Assembly: GCA_034687125.1 (NCBI GenBank) | Contig: JAQGBZ010000212.1 | Span: 1 to 64,000, forward strand | Direction: 5' to 3' | Length of the DNA stretch: 64,000 nt | From: Neelides folsomi | Taxonomy: Eukaryota; Arthropoda; Collembola; Neelipleona; Neelidae | Shown here: in pieces, positions 22,346-34,106 of the stretch | Position numbering within the stretch: position 1 is the first letter of the stretch | How the letters are laid out: every line of letters starts with the position of its first letter | Program-made: the position numbers and the translations under genes | Notes under the pieces: model-generated | Seen by the model: the letters and a program-made list of their open reading frames with translations, nothing else | What the model was told of the DNA's origin: nothing | Databases searched by the model: none

Positions 22346-25210
22346 ATGGCCCTCACGAGACACACATACTTCTACAATGTGCTTTTCCTCGTCATCTTCA
22401 CAGTGACGCTCTACGTGGTGAGCAGTCAGTTCCTTTATCAAGAGGCGCGGAGCGAGGGATCATCCACGAAGCCTCTCAGGTACACCCAAGGAGATTTACC
22501 TGTCGAGAACGAGACGAAGAAGAAGGAGGGAGACGAGGAAAACGATTTGCGGGAAGAAAGAAGGAATTGGATTGCCGTTCTTCAAGTGAGTTCTCTTTCT
22601 ACTCAAACCTTTTGGGTTATGCTCCATGGCCTGTGTTGACAGTTAGATTCAATTTGTAGCCACTCGGCTATTTTATATCACAATCACGCGATTTATTCAA
22701 TGTACAGATATCAAACCGAGAGAGTTTCTATTAAAAGAAACATTAGAAAGGGAGTATTAGAGTAAATATACGGATGTAGAGACATGTGTGTATCTTTGTC
22801 TATTAAATCAATTGAATGGGAGAATTCTAAGATAAGCATAATATGTAAAACTCTCTCCCAGCTTCTTTGTTTAATACTTCCGGCTTAAACCTTGAAAATA
22901 CATTTTAAGAACACAGTAATTCCAAGAACAATAATTGCCTTTAACTCTACGACACTATTTCTCTGTAAGTCTTTAAGATTTGAACAGTTAAATTCGCGTT
23001 CAGGGCCAGCAAGTTAGGAAATGACAAAATCTTATGTTTCTTCTCCCAACCATAAATGCAAATAACAAATTAAGAGGAAGTCTGTTAGAGGCAAAAAAAT
23101 TCTTTTCATGCTTCGTTTCAATGTAAAACAATATAAATGAACACACTTTAAGGAATTTTTAACTATCAACAAAATATCATTAAAAATACATTACATATCT
23201 CATATTGTAAATATTGAAAAAACAGTTTTAAAAAATGCCAATTGTCAACAAGACCAACACATGCTACTATTATTTTATACTTATTTTTTATTACAACTTT
23301 TTTATTTAATGTTGGGCTTAGCACGTAACTTTAACCGAATCTTTATTATTTTATATTTTGATTAGGATACGGTGAAGAGAGTTTACGACAACTTTTCCTT
23401 CTCAGCCAATTATCTTCCCCAATTTAGACAATGGGCTATAGAACAAGAACGAGCTGCGTTGAAGATCGAGACCTCTGAGTTTTTCGCGTCAGGAAACACG
23501 TAAAGATTTTAGATTTAGCGTAAAAGCATTTTATTATTTTCTCAACTCCTCTTCATTTTTATGATTATATAGAACAATGAAGGATCTGGTGATGGAAAAA
23601 GGAGGGCAGCCGATTCGTAACCTTATTTTTACAACATGGAGGTCCGGCTCCACTTTCCTTGGAGAAGTTCTCGAAAGCCATCCGGGGACGTTTTACCATT
23701 ACGAGCCGCTTCTTCACCATGGAATAATCCAAGTAAATTACCCTATTTTGACACCTCTGGTCGGATGCTCCTTTAAGTCTGACCACTTCTCATGCTCAAC
23801 CATCTTTATGTCTTTATATACGCAAAGAACATTATTTATGGTATAAACTTCAATCTCGACTTATCTCCATGTTTTTTTTATAGTTTCGGTACGGGCAGCC
23901 AGCTCAAAATGCTCTGCGTCACGTTCAGGATCTCCTCAACTGTCGGTTTGAGAATATGAGTAAGCGCCTTATCCTATTATTTGATTAAATTATAGGAAAA
24001 GTTGGCCGGAAGGAAACAAGGAAGCAATCAAATTGATGCCTCGAGTAAAAACATTATTGAATCACTGGCACGCTATGTGTAAATAAAAGAATTCATGAGA
24101 ATTTATAAAAGTATTACAGGAATTTAAGAGTTCACATGCTTTTGAAGGGAAAGCTCAATGTGTGTGTCAAATTCATTTTTTAAACTAGTTCAACCTTGGA
24201 TTAATTTATAACAAGAATATTAAATCTATAAATTGCCAATTTTTGGTCATAATTATGCTAATACAATCTTTTTAAATTTTTAACTTTGACATTTATTTGC
24301 AGCTGATTATATAAAATTTGGAGAAGCTCATGATTTCACATTTAGTCATAACACGAGAATGTACCAGTACTGCACGAAGACTCACAGAGTCTGTGTAGCA
24401 GAAGATTTTCTTTCCAAAATGTGTCGGCTTTTCCCATTCCAGTTATTGAAGACTGTGAGGATGCGATTGAAGTTGGCAGAGCCGCTGCTTGAAGATGAAA
24501 AGTAAACAGATTATATTAAAAGATGTAGAATCTCACAATTTATTTTTCCATTTTTTATTATTTAGGCTCAATGTGAAAGTCGTGCTGTTGGTGAGGGATC
24601 CGCGTGGAACGATCCAATCCAGACACCACAGAGAATGGTGTCCAGGGAATCCTGACTGTGAAGATCCTGCACTTCTCTGTGCAGATCTTCAAGAAGACTA
24701 TAGAGAAGCTCTCAGGCTGAGGAAAAAATACCCCAATAAGTTCATGTATGTAAATCTGCAAATCTATCCTCTACATAAAATGTGTTTATTACCATTTTAA
24801 ATATTTTGAACGGTTCAAGGATTTACTCAAAATGAGGATTTTCTATTTCTAGAGCTATCCGATACGAAGACGTGTCCATGAATCCTTCTTCTGGCGTGAA
24901 CAAACTCTTCCCATTTCTTAGACTCCAAAGGTCACATATAATTGATGAGTTCCTCCGACTTCACACAGGAACGGATGCCGGAGGGGTTTCGAGCACTTTT
25001 AGAGATTCCAAGAAAGCCCCTTTCCATTGGATCACTGACTTTGCCAATGATTTCCATGAAGTGGATGTAATTCAGCGGAAATGCAGAGTGGCGATGAAAT
25101 ATTGGGGATATGAACCTGCAGAGAATTTAACTCAACTTTTAAGTTCTAATTTCTCATCAATTCGTTCGCCTCCTTGGCCTGAAATGATTATCCCTCAAGA
25201 TCCGCAATAG
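22346..25210 (+). CDS. Golgi carbohydrate 6-O-sulfotransferase (CHST1-7 family)
   Basis: Transfers sulfate from PAPS to a sugar hydroxyl on glycans in the Golgi. Exons 22346-22585, 23366-23499, 23573-23732, 23884-23959, 24303-24501, 24566-24745 and 24853-25210 close in phase, giving 448 residues. The first in-frame ATG is used. Residues about 10-25 (VLFLVIFTVTLYVVSS) are a type II signal anchor, followed by an acidic/basic stem. The 5'-phosphosulfate loop is TTWRSGSTFLGE (about 145-156) and the 3'-phosphate motif is VVLLVRDPRGTIQSR (about 275-289). IRYEDVSMNP and LLKTVRMRL are also family signatures. The acceptor sugar (Gal, GlcNAc or GalNAc) cannot be told from sequence alone, so no symbol is given. 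It is separated from the divergent GT49 enzyme by the 14 kb desert. Confidence 0.88.
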
Positions 25211-26517
25211 GGAACTTCAATTTATGTTGACAATTAAGAAACGAAGAAATTGTAATGATCTTCCGTTCATCTTTGCTCTTCTATTTGAACCAAAGAAGCC
25301 AATGGCTTCTAACAAGGCAATTAATTGGCATATGACAATCAATCTCTTCCAAAATGCAATTTAAGGGTCCAAACACGAGCCGATTCATGACGAAAATAAT
25401 ATATATTTTTAAATGTACTAAATAGTAAGGTATATATTTATGTATAAACGAAACCCAAGCCCAAATGTGAATTGTTAAAATTTCCAATCAGTACAATTAG
25501 CAAACTACATTAATACAATACAATGAATCATTATGATAATATCACAAACACAATCAATATTGTAAATATACAAATTTAAATGTATTAGTACACTACATTA
25601 CGTTAACTATAACTTTATTAATATTAGAGCTAACATAACATGACCAAAATGGACTATTAGGTATATTAAAATTAAAACCTCACATATTTTATTGAGTTTT
25701 TTTAATGATATCAAATTATGTAAATTAATTACAGACTACTATATTATGTGTTAATGTTTGTAGGTATTAATATTTATGATTACTTTTATTACATGGCTAG
25801 TTAAAAAGGAACTGTGATTTTATTTATAAATTATCTTTTGTATTAAAAGTACTCCACATAATATATGAAAATAATCGCTTTTATTACATATTTAACGAAT
25901 GTTTTAATTTTATTTTAAGATAATTTTAAATGGATATTTAATTCCTCGAATGTTTTAATTTGATTGATGATGTTCCTAGCATTAAGTTTTATTCTTCTAA
26001 AGAAAAAATAAAAATGTGAAATAAATTTTTCATTTTTCACACATACTGTATTTTTGGATGGATATATTCTTATTGTTTTTATTCAGAAAAATTATGACAT
26101 GCAACAAATACTTGATTTCCAATAAAATTACAATATAATATAACAATATGATATAATTTTAGACTATACATTAAATGATAATCACAACAAATATCTTACA
26201 CAATCCGAAGTATTTACACACAAAAGGAAACAAATTTATTATTATGAACTTATGTTTATAAATGTTTTTAAAGGTTTGATAATTAAAATTGTGCGAAAAG
26301 GCGATAAATAATTATAAATTTTAAATTACATTCATTTAAATATGCTATTGGAATAGATATTATATTTATGCAAAATTGGGGAAAACTTTTATCAAATGTT
26401 ACAATAATAGTAATTCTGTATAAATATGAATGTTTCCACAATATCCAGGAGTTAAAAGATATAAAGATTACATTTCTTTGGAGGATATTAGAATAACTCC
26501 GAGCTTGATCATCTTCA
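25211..26517. other. Convergent intergenic region, extremely AT-rich
   Basis: 1.3 kb between the stops of the sulfotransferase and EMC2. It must hold both 3' UTRs. No gene or organised repeat was found. Confidence 0.6.
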
Positions 26518-27912
26518 TTACTTTTCACTTATTTGGAGAGAGCCAAGAACTCCTTCCAGCATTTTCATTTGGTCCTTTCCCTTCACTCCACTTTGTTCAT
26601 TATACCTAAATATGAATTTAGATAACATTACATTACATGCTTATATTAAAATCGGAGTTCGTCATTAAAATTATATAAAATTTAAAATAATCCACACACC
26701 TTTTTGATAATTCTTCTACGGTCCAAGCCAGCGTTTTAGAAAAGTCTTTCTTATCATTAGCAGGCACTCGTTGGTTCGTTGCAAGATTTGATGAGCTCTA
26801 ATTTATTATTTTAATTTTTAACTAATGCTAAATGAATAATGAGAATGATATTAAATTGCATTTTTAAACGTGTGACGTACCAGAAAGAGCCCAAAAAGCG
26901 CTCTCATACTGTTAGGGTTGAGCTTTAAGGCTTGAGAGTAATAAGATACTGCCAACTTCAAATTTTCGATTCCTCCCATTGTGTACCGAATGTCCGCAAT
27001 TCTTTGATGAACAAAATAATTGTGGGGATTGTGAAGAATCAACTCTTCAGCACAAAAGGCTGCACGAGAGAATTCGGCTTCAGCCAAATACAAATCACAC
27101 AATTCGGACCATGCTTCTTGATCGCTCATAAACCTAATGAAAAAATAAATTATGCCATTTCATTGAATATTAAGGAACAAATGCGTCAATTATTAAGAAC
27201 TTATAGTACTTTTCCAGATACTCCGTTAGGTGCTTGATTGCTTCGAGATTTTTCCCTTGTGAAGTAAAGATAGCAATCTTTCTCTTGTATGCTGAAGAAT
27301 TGGTTGGATCTTTTTGTATCATTGCTTCAATGCCACTCAATGCCTCGTCATAACGCTCTAACGCTTGCAATCGAAGGACTTGTAATGACCTGAACAATTT
27401 CCATTATTAATTATAAAAAATAATAAAACTATTGTGAGTGAAATAAAAAAGGATTAATTAAGATTAACCTGACGCGATCACTAGTAGGAAATCTTTCCTT
27501 CAATTCCATAATGACGTCCTCGGCAATACCGTAGCTATGTATGTCTAAGCTGGCTACTGCAACTTGCTCAAGGACCATCCATTCTAGAATGATAAAATAT
27601 ACACATCGTTATAATTTGATTTTTATAGCTAATAACGCAATTAGACTATAAGTATTAATGAACTTGGTAAAGATCACTCACTTTCCTCTCCGAGTTTCGA
27701 CGTGGAAGAAACGAGAAAATTGAGCCAAAGTTCCACAACTTCTTCGCTCTTCCGTTCATTTCCCTCACGCCACTTCCTCAATTGTTCTCTCGCATCTAAA
27801 ATTGAAATTGAAATTAAAATGTTATCGATCGTGATCGGAATTAGGTTTTTTAATGTAGAATGAATTAAGCCTCACCTTGATAAGAATAAATTTTCAATGA
27901 ATTGTCCATCAT
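26518..27912 (-). CDS. EMC2: ER membrane protein complex subunit 2
   Basis: Cytosolic TPR subunit of the EMC, which inserts tail-anchored and polytopic proteins into the ER membrane. Minus-strand exons are 27876-27912, 27682-27795, 27469-27583, 27210-27389, 26881-27133, 26700-26797 and 26518-26605. They close in phase for 294 residues (human 297). The N-terminal part has AREQLRKWREGNERKSE. TPR-type helices follow, with DPTNSSAYKRKIAIFTSQGKN, the hallmark DQEAWSELCDLYLAE, and NPHNYFVHQRIADIRYTMGG. QALKLNPNSMRALFGL ends the solenoid. The last two exons carry a conserved C-terminal helix (KTLAWTVEELSKRYNE). The start pair ATG-ATG is divergent from the inhibitor-2 gene, 481 bp away, so they may share a promoter. 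Confidence 0.94.
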
Positions 27913-28393
27913 TAATAAACTCAAGAGCAAAATAAATTCTACAACTATAAATTAAAAGGGTCAAAACTCAAAAATCTTAGTCACGCCAATTGAAATTGAT
28001 TAGTTAATTGACTTTGATTAAGGATATGAAGAATTTGCAGTTATTGCAATTTAAAATTTCAATGTATGAAAATCAATTTAAATTGAACTGGGTTATGACT
28101 TCGCAGAATTTGTCCTTTTGGTGCATGAAAATCTTGCAGTTTTCCCCGAAAGTTCTAAAAGGCTAAATATCGCGAATAAACGTTATTGTTGCGTCTTCAT
28201 GAAGGTTTATATTAATTTACTTGGGAATATTCACAATTTTTATTGTTTTTCCTTTTCCACACCATGAAAAAATAAAAACACTACACGTTTGACACTAATG
28301 TTAAATATTTTAATACTCTTGCAATTAGCAATCCAAAGTTAACCTTTCTTTCAAATCTAATGAATAAAATGTTATTAATTTCATAGTTCCTTT
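27913..28393. other. Divergent promoter region EMC2 / inhibitor-2
   Basis: 481 bp between two divergent start codons. AT-rich, no coding sequence. Likely a bidirectional promoter with both leaders; no specific element was recognised. Confidence 0.5.
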
Positions 28394-28912
28394 ATGAAGA
28401 AGTTTTTATGTTGCGTTAAACCTCAAACAATGTCAGATAAAGAAAGCAATTCAAAAGGGTCTCAACCTGACAGCTCCGTTCGTTCACAAACATCTCGAGT
28501 CTCTTTGTCATCCCAAGAGAAAAAATCAATGGACACCCCAGATCCGCTTAATCCAAAGTCAATCCTTAAATCGGCCAGATCCAGATCTCAAGATAAAGTA
28601 GACAAAAAGGCCACATTTGATGAAATGAACATCATTGAGACGTTTCATCCATCAGAGAAAGACTACGGCCATATGAAGATCGACGAACCGAATACTCCCT
28701 TCCCTCAAAAGGTAGCCGAGCCAGTAAAATCTCTTCTTTTGGTTGACCTCGACGAAGTTGTAAGCCGATTGACATTAAGCTCAAATGAGCCACTCAAAGC
28801 TCATCGAGTTAAAGGTGAAGATTCTGATGAGATTGTTCATAAAGAAAAGGATGGGAAGTGTGAATTTGAAAAAAGAAGATCTCAACATTACGATGAAGGG
28901 AAAATACTCTAA
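28394..28912 (+). CDS. PPP1R2: Protein phosphatase inhibitor-2 (intronless, C-terminally short)
   Basis: Regulates protein phosphatase 1 by docking on the catalytic subunit. The single open frame of 172 residues contains the family motifs in order: a SILK-type docking motif (PKSILK, about 54-59), the RVxF-like KATFDEMNII, the HPSEKDYGHMKIDEPNTPF block with the GSK-3 site Thr in PNTP, and the HYNEG-type motif QHYDEG. It stops four residues after that motif, so the rest of the active-site helix and the acidic tail of typical inhibitor-2 (about 205 residues in human) are absent. The N-terminus has an extra CC-containing stretch before a second Met. It is the only gene in the window without introns, which hints at a retrocopy; the frame is intact. 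A poly(A) signal AATAAA lies at 29053-29058. Confidence 0.87.
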   Translation: MKKFLCCVKPQTMSDKESNSKGSQPDSSVRSQTSRVSLSSQEKKSMDTPDPLNPKSILKSARSRSQDKVDKKATFDEMNIIETFHPSEKDYGHMKIDEPNTPFPQKVAEPVKSLLLVDLDEVVSRLTLSSNEPLKAHRVKGEDSDEIVHKEKDGKCEFEKRRSQHYDEGKIL

Positions 28913-29275
28913 AGAGAGAAAAGTAGAGATCACAAAAGATGATAATGTTAAAAAATAATCTAAAAAGCGTATAATGTATTTTGGCTTAGCAATAATTCAT
29001 TTAAACAAGATTTAGATAAAACTTAAAGTTCATTAATTATTTGTGAAATTCGAATAAATGGATTTGTTCATTTGTAACATGTATACAAGAATTTTATTAT
29101 GTCATGCATCGACTGACAAGAGGATTTAATAGAATGAATACAAAGAATTTACATTTCAAAAAATATGAAAGAATTTTAAAAATAAGTTTGACATTTTGAA
29201 TATTTACATGTGAGACATTATTGACAAATATTGACGGGTATTGACAAATACATAATTGTTTCTGGGATTGAGCCT
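28913..29275. other. Convergent intergenic region
   Basis: 363 bp between the stops of the inhibitor-2 gene and the decarboxylase. Holds the AATAAA at 29053 and a short direct repeat, ATTGACAAATA, near 29220-29250. No gene. Confidence 0.6.
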
Positions 29276-32244
29276 TCAGTAGTAATTTTCTGCCTTGAGT
29301 AAGCTGTTCCTGAGTTCCTCTGGGTCAGAGTCTTCGTCAATCAACTCCATATGAGTAACAAAGTTTGATTTGATCTCGGGCTCAGCGACCACCATGGCCT
29401 CAACGAAAAAGTCCCTCTTGGCTCCACCAGCTTTCTGGAGTTCTTCTCCTTCCTTCACACTTTCGAGATTGTATCCAAAGGTCTTCTTGTCGACTCGCTT
29501 TTGGATTCGGTGTTGTGAGTGCATGAGCTTCTCGAGTCCTTCAGCACTTGGAGTGTCCATCTCAAAGAGACGAATGACCACAGTGGCGTATTCGCTCACC
29601 ATATCCCAACCAAACTCTGGCAAATAAAGACAATTTTAAAACATTTGCTCAATTTTAAGATATGAAATTATTATTTTCGTCTTGTGACCACTTACTGACG
29701 TGCTCAAAGGCCATGTATTCGTGGCAGATGGCATAACGAATAAAATAGACTCCTTTGAATGAAGAAGGAATCATGTGGATTTTCTTTGTGTGATTGAGAG
29801 CATCAAGAAGACGACTGTTGAGGTTATTGGGTCCTTTCAATCGGAAGCAGCACATGCCGACCTATTGTTATTCAATAAAGTCAAATTAATAAAAGTAATT
29901 TGTGTATCAATTATGGAGTTTTAAGAAACATTGATAGTTCGTATTTAATCGTACTCTTATCTCTCCGATAATTTCGAACCGATGATCACGTCTAACAAAG
30001 GCTTCGAAGGTCTTTGCCATTTGGATGTGACGTCTGATGTAAGACCGGATTCCTTCAACTCCGTAAGATTGGATGACCAACCTGATTTACAATTATGAAC
30101 ATTAGGATAAATCAGGATAAACTAAATGGGTTGGAAAATTGTTTATACAATTTTAATTAATTTACCATAATTTGAAAGCCCTGAAACGACGAGACATTGG
30201 AATAGTCCAGTGCTACATAGAGATGTTATTAATACTTTTCAAAAAAATAAAGTTTTTAACAATTACAAAATTATTTTAGGCAGTTTACCCGCAAATCAAC
30301 AATGGTTTTGTTCCTGAGTGTCGTGTCGTAACCAGACATGCAATCAATCAATTTGTCCTTCTCCTTAATCCTATTTTAAAAGAACATGTACGATTGTATG
30401 AGACAAACTTTATTCCCACATTACGACAAGATGTCAAAATGAATTTCTCTTTACCAAAGGAGCGAACAATCAAAAGCCGTCATCATCCATTTGTTTGGAT
30501 TGGTATTGAATGAGTGAGCATACTAAAGGTAAACATAAATGTAAACTCATTCACTTTAGATTAAGATGTATTATAAATTAATTAAATAATAAACTTAATA
30601 ATTTAAGTTACCTCAAATCCATCAATAAGATATCGAAGTTCCTTGCAACAGAAAGAATTGCCAGCGTAAGCTCCATCAACATGCATCCACATGTTGTGTC
30701 GTTTACAAATTGGTCCGAGCTCGTAAATATCATCGAAACAGCAAAGTCCAGTTGAGCCAAGAATGGCTACGCAATAAAATGGAATCTTTCCATTTTTCAT
30801 GTCTTCTCGGATTGCCTATATCAAATATTGTTAAAATATTTGTTAAATTAACAAATGAAAATAAAAGACAAGTTTAAAACTGATCTATAAGTTTTCATAC
30901 AGCTCTGAGAATATCTCCACGAAGAGTTGAAGTATCATCAGGATCGAGCATTCGAAGAGTAACGGACGCAACTGCAGCGTTTTTCTCAACGCAAGAATGG
31001 CACTGATTACTGCAATAAGCAGTGAGCATTGAGAGGAGTTCTCCACGCTTCTTGTTTGGGTAAACTTTTCTCAGCTTCCTCACGGCTTCTTCACGGGCGA
31101 CAATAAGGGAGATCAAGATTCCCTCAGACGCTGAAGTCTAAATATTCAGTTATGAAATTATAATTAACTTTTAAACAATTCAACACTAAATTGACTACTT
31201 CCAAATTAAAAAATATTTTAAAAAGGAATCTTAATCTTTTGTAATTGATAATTACTTGAATGACTCCTCCTCCGACACTTTCAGGGTTTGAAAACTTTGA
31301 CAAGAAGAATTTTGGAAGGCCCAAAAATTTACAACACCAATCAACAACAATCATCTCAAGCTCAGTGACAACTGGACAAGATTCCTAATATACCAAAACA
31401 TTATTTTGTAACAGTTGAAAGTCAAAGTTATAAAGTCAACACTTGAATTACCCATGATGCTCCAATCACACCAACAGTGTTGGAAAAGATGTCCCCGATG
31501 ATCTAAACATAAATATTCTTTATAAGAAAGCTCTTTATTTGAGATGTGATTATTGAGATGCTAAACATCAATTAATCAATTACCCTTTTTTTAAATAAAG
31601 TATAACTATCCTTATTTTCCTAATGATATAAAGAATTTAAAAAATTGATTGATATACCGAAGCCCACGAATTCCCTGATGAGAAATAAGCGTGAAAGTGA
31701 GGATGCTGCCAATGTGTCATTCCTATAAGAAATATATGCTTTGATTAATCATGGAATCTTTTAAACCCTCGAAGTTTAATACCCCGAAATACTCGTATAC
31801 AAAAATGTTAAAATAATATTAAGAATAACATACTATAACTTATGTATATTAATTATAATATTAATGTTATATAATAAAGTTCTTTTCACCTTCCATGATG
31901 CATGGCTCAATGTCTTTCACAATAGCTTCCCATTTCTCGGCTTGCTGAGGTGGATCTTTGGGGACCAATTTGGAGAGATATCCAGGTGAGCAATCTGGTA
32001 AAACTTGACGAGTTTTGATCTAAAACAAAGATGAAATTCACCATAATAATCTCTTCAAAAGTTTGTTTACTTCAGTTAAATGTATGTATTAGTATTGATA
32101 GAATTTTGCAATTTATCGGAAAATAAGAAAATCATAATAAAATTGAAATAATGAAGACATTCATGGAATACTCACCTTATCCATGTAGTTGGCACAATAG
32201 TCGATGAGCTCGTAGGCATATTTCTTGAACTCTGAAGAGTTCAT
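29276..32244 (-). CDS. Tdc: Tyrosine decarboxylase-type aromatic amino acid decarboxylase
   Basis: PLP enzyme that makes tyramine, the precursor of octopamine, from tyrosine. Thirteen minus-strand exons (32176-32244, 31890-32019, 31658-31722, 31452-31502, 31256-31384, 30901-31137, 30612-30815, 30455-30522, 30289-30370, 30166-30212, 29955-30081, 29696-29861, 29276-29616) close in phase for 571 residues. The PLP lysine is in SFNTNPNK (Lys about 306) and the PLP aspartate in HVDGAYAGNSF (Asp about 274). RHWTIPMSRRFRA is also conserved. FSSGNSWASIIGD and FNTNPNK favour tyrosine decarboxylase over DOPA decarboxylase (which has a Pro-Thr-Ser/Ser-Tyr-Pro pattern there) or histidine decarboxylase. 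A tail of roughly 90 residues follows the catalytic core. It is divergent from the carbonic-anhydrase-like gene with only 253 bp between starts. Substrate preference is an inference from motifs. Confidence 0.9.
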
Positions 32245-32497
32245 CGTTATTTACTTGCTTAAATAATGAACAAAACTGAACAAAAAAAACTTGCAAACGG
32301 AGAAAACGTGGAAATGCTAATTCAAGTTGCTCTCATTTACTATTTCATCTTTTAATAGCAACAAATACTTTTCTATGACAAAAATTGTTCAAATTTAATC
32401 TAAACTCGTGTTGTCGAGACATCAAATATGATAATGTGAAGCTCTAAACAAATTAATCCGATTTTGCCGAGTTTATTATTCTCGTCCAAGGAGAAAA

Positions 32498-33981
32498 ATG
32501 AAAGGACCCGTAATCTTCGTGCTTCTTTTGTTAACACCTCTAGGTATGACAATTTTAACTTACGATTATAATCATACAGTATATGTTATTTGCAATGTAT
32601 TATAGTTAATCATAATTTTAACAATAATTAACTTATATATTCTACAAAGGTAAAGCAAAGTTTTGGAACTACGAATGTCCCCAAACATCTTGGTTTCATC
32701 AAGAGCTCAAGGAAATTGATGGGAGAAAGTCTGGAACGTTTCGTTCCTTCAAAATAATGGAAATGGGAGCTGATTACACATTGAGCCGTTACATGAGAAA
32801 ACATCAAATATGTAAGAACTTATAATTAATGATAATCTATCAGGTTTAAGATTCCTCATTTAGATTAACTGAACTTTTGCTTTCAAAGTGAATATAGGAG
32901 GTGAACGTAATCGAGGCTTTGAATTAAGAGGTGGAGACTTAAGAGGGACTTACTCATTCCATTCAATTCTCTTTGTACTCAACTCTCAAGATATTCATTC
33001 GATAAATCATGAAAAGTAAAAAAAAATGATATAAAATGCTTAGTTATAGTTTTTAAGCTTTTTCAAGTTTAGAAGAACTAATTAAAAGTTTTTATACTTT
33101 TGATAATCGATCTAAAGTTATAACAAAAATAACATTTTTGTGATCTTTAAACAGCTTTCAACTTGAATTATGGAACATCTTTGAGAGAGAAAATGATTTC
33201 GAATCTCCGATGCCACCGCATTTGATTTCCCTGAATGTTTTATTTAAGGTTTTGCAAAATTTAATTATCTAATATCATTTAGCAATAATTATATTTGAAT
33301 CTTCGTTATTATATGTAATAATTTGGTGACATGAAGTAATATGAGTTTTTATAATTCAAGATTGGAAATGATAACGAGCGATTAGAACCAATCATAAAAG
33401 GATTACAACAGATGGGGAAAAAAGATACCATTGTTTCGTTGAAAGGAACTTTTGGTCCGTATGACTTTTTCCCTACTGAATCTTCATTTTATGTGTACAA
33501 TGCCAGGAAATTTCCACTTTGGAACGCTGATGCCTTCCACATGCATGATGGATGTAGTCCATCAATCCGTGTGTATGTTTTCAATGTGACTCTCACACTT
33601 TCGCAAAAGCAACTCAGTGAATTGTTAAAAGAAAAGCCTTCAAAAAACACCGAACTTCCTAAAACTCCAGATAACAAAGATAATTTGGCAAGATATTCGA
33701 TTACATCTAAAATCGAAATGCAAATGGAGAGACTTCTCTCAAAGAAACCTGGACAAAGTGAAGAAAAGGAAGAGGAATTGAGGCCGGGTGATGATCCACA
33801 AGGAAGGAAATTCTATTTACTTAAGAAATATCTGGCTGGACATGACGAAAAACCGACGATCCCCTTGGAATGTCACATTTTTAAAAAGATGGAAGAAATC
33901 ATTAAAAGAAATTCAGGGTTTAAAAACTTTTTATCTTTCATTCTACTTGTTCCTGTCTTTCTATTGATCTTGAATTATTAA
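32498..33981 (+). CDS. Secreted or anchored carbonic-anhydrase-like protein without zinc ligands
   Basis: Exons 32498-32543, 32650-32811, 32889-33015, 33155-33248 and 33361-33981 close in phase for 349 residues. A signal peptide (FVLLLLLTPLG) starts the protein and a hydrophobic tail (FLSFILLVPVFLLILNY) ends it, suggesting GPI or membrane anchoring. The body follows the alpha-carbonic-anhydrase pattern: FWNYECPQTSW, FELRGGDLRGTYSFHSI, FQLELWNIFE, and ISLNVLFKIGNDNERLEPII. In active enzymes the HFHWG strand and the ELH strand give the three zinc histidines; here these positions read LFVLN and LEL. The SLTTPP segment is also not recognisable. I infer a catalytically dead carbonic-anhydrase-related protein, possibly an adhesion or receptor domain. 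The remote family assignment rests on pattern matching by eye. Confidence 0.65.
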
Positions 33982-34106
33982 GAATATTATCTTCGTGTTT
34001 GTAAAAACATCTCAGAGTAAAAGTAAGATATATTATTTATATTTATGTACCTTCAAGTTATTTGTATGTGTAATAATTACGTGTGTATTAATCAATAAAA
34101 TCTCGT

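Noticed and set aside
29276-32244. DOPA decarboxylase or histidine decarboxylase
   Set aside because: FSSGNSWAS and SFNTNPNK match the tyrosine decarboxylase pattern better than the DDC or HDC equivalents.
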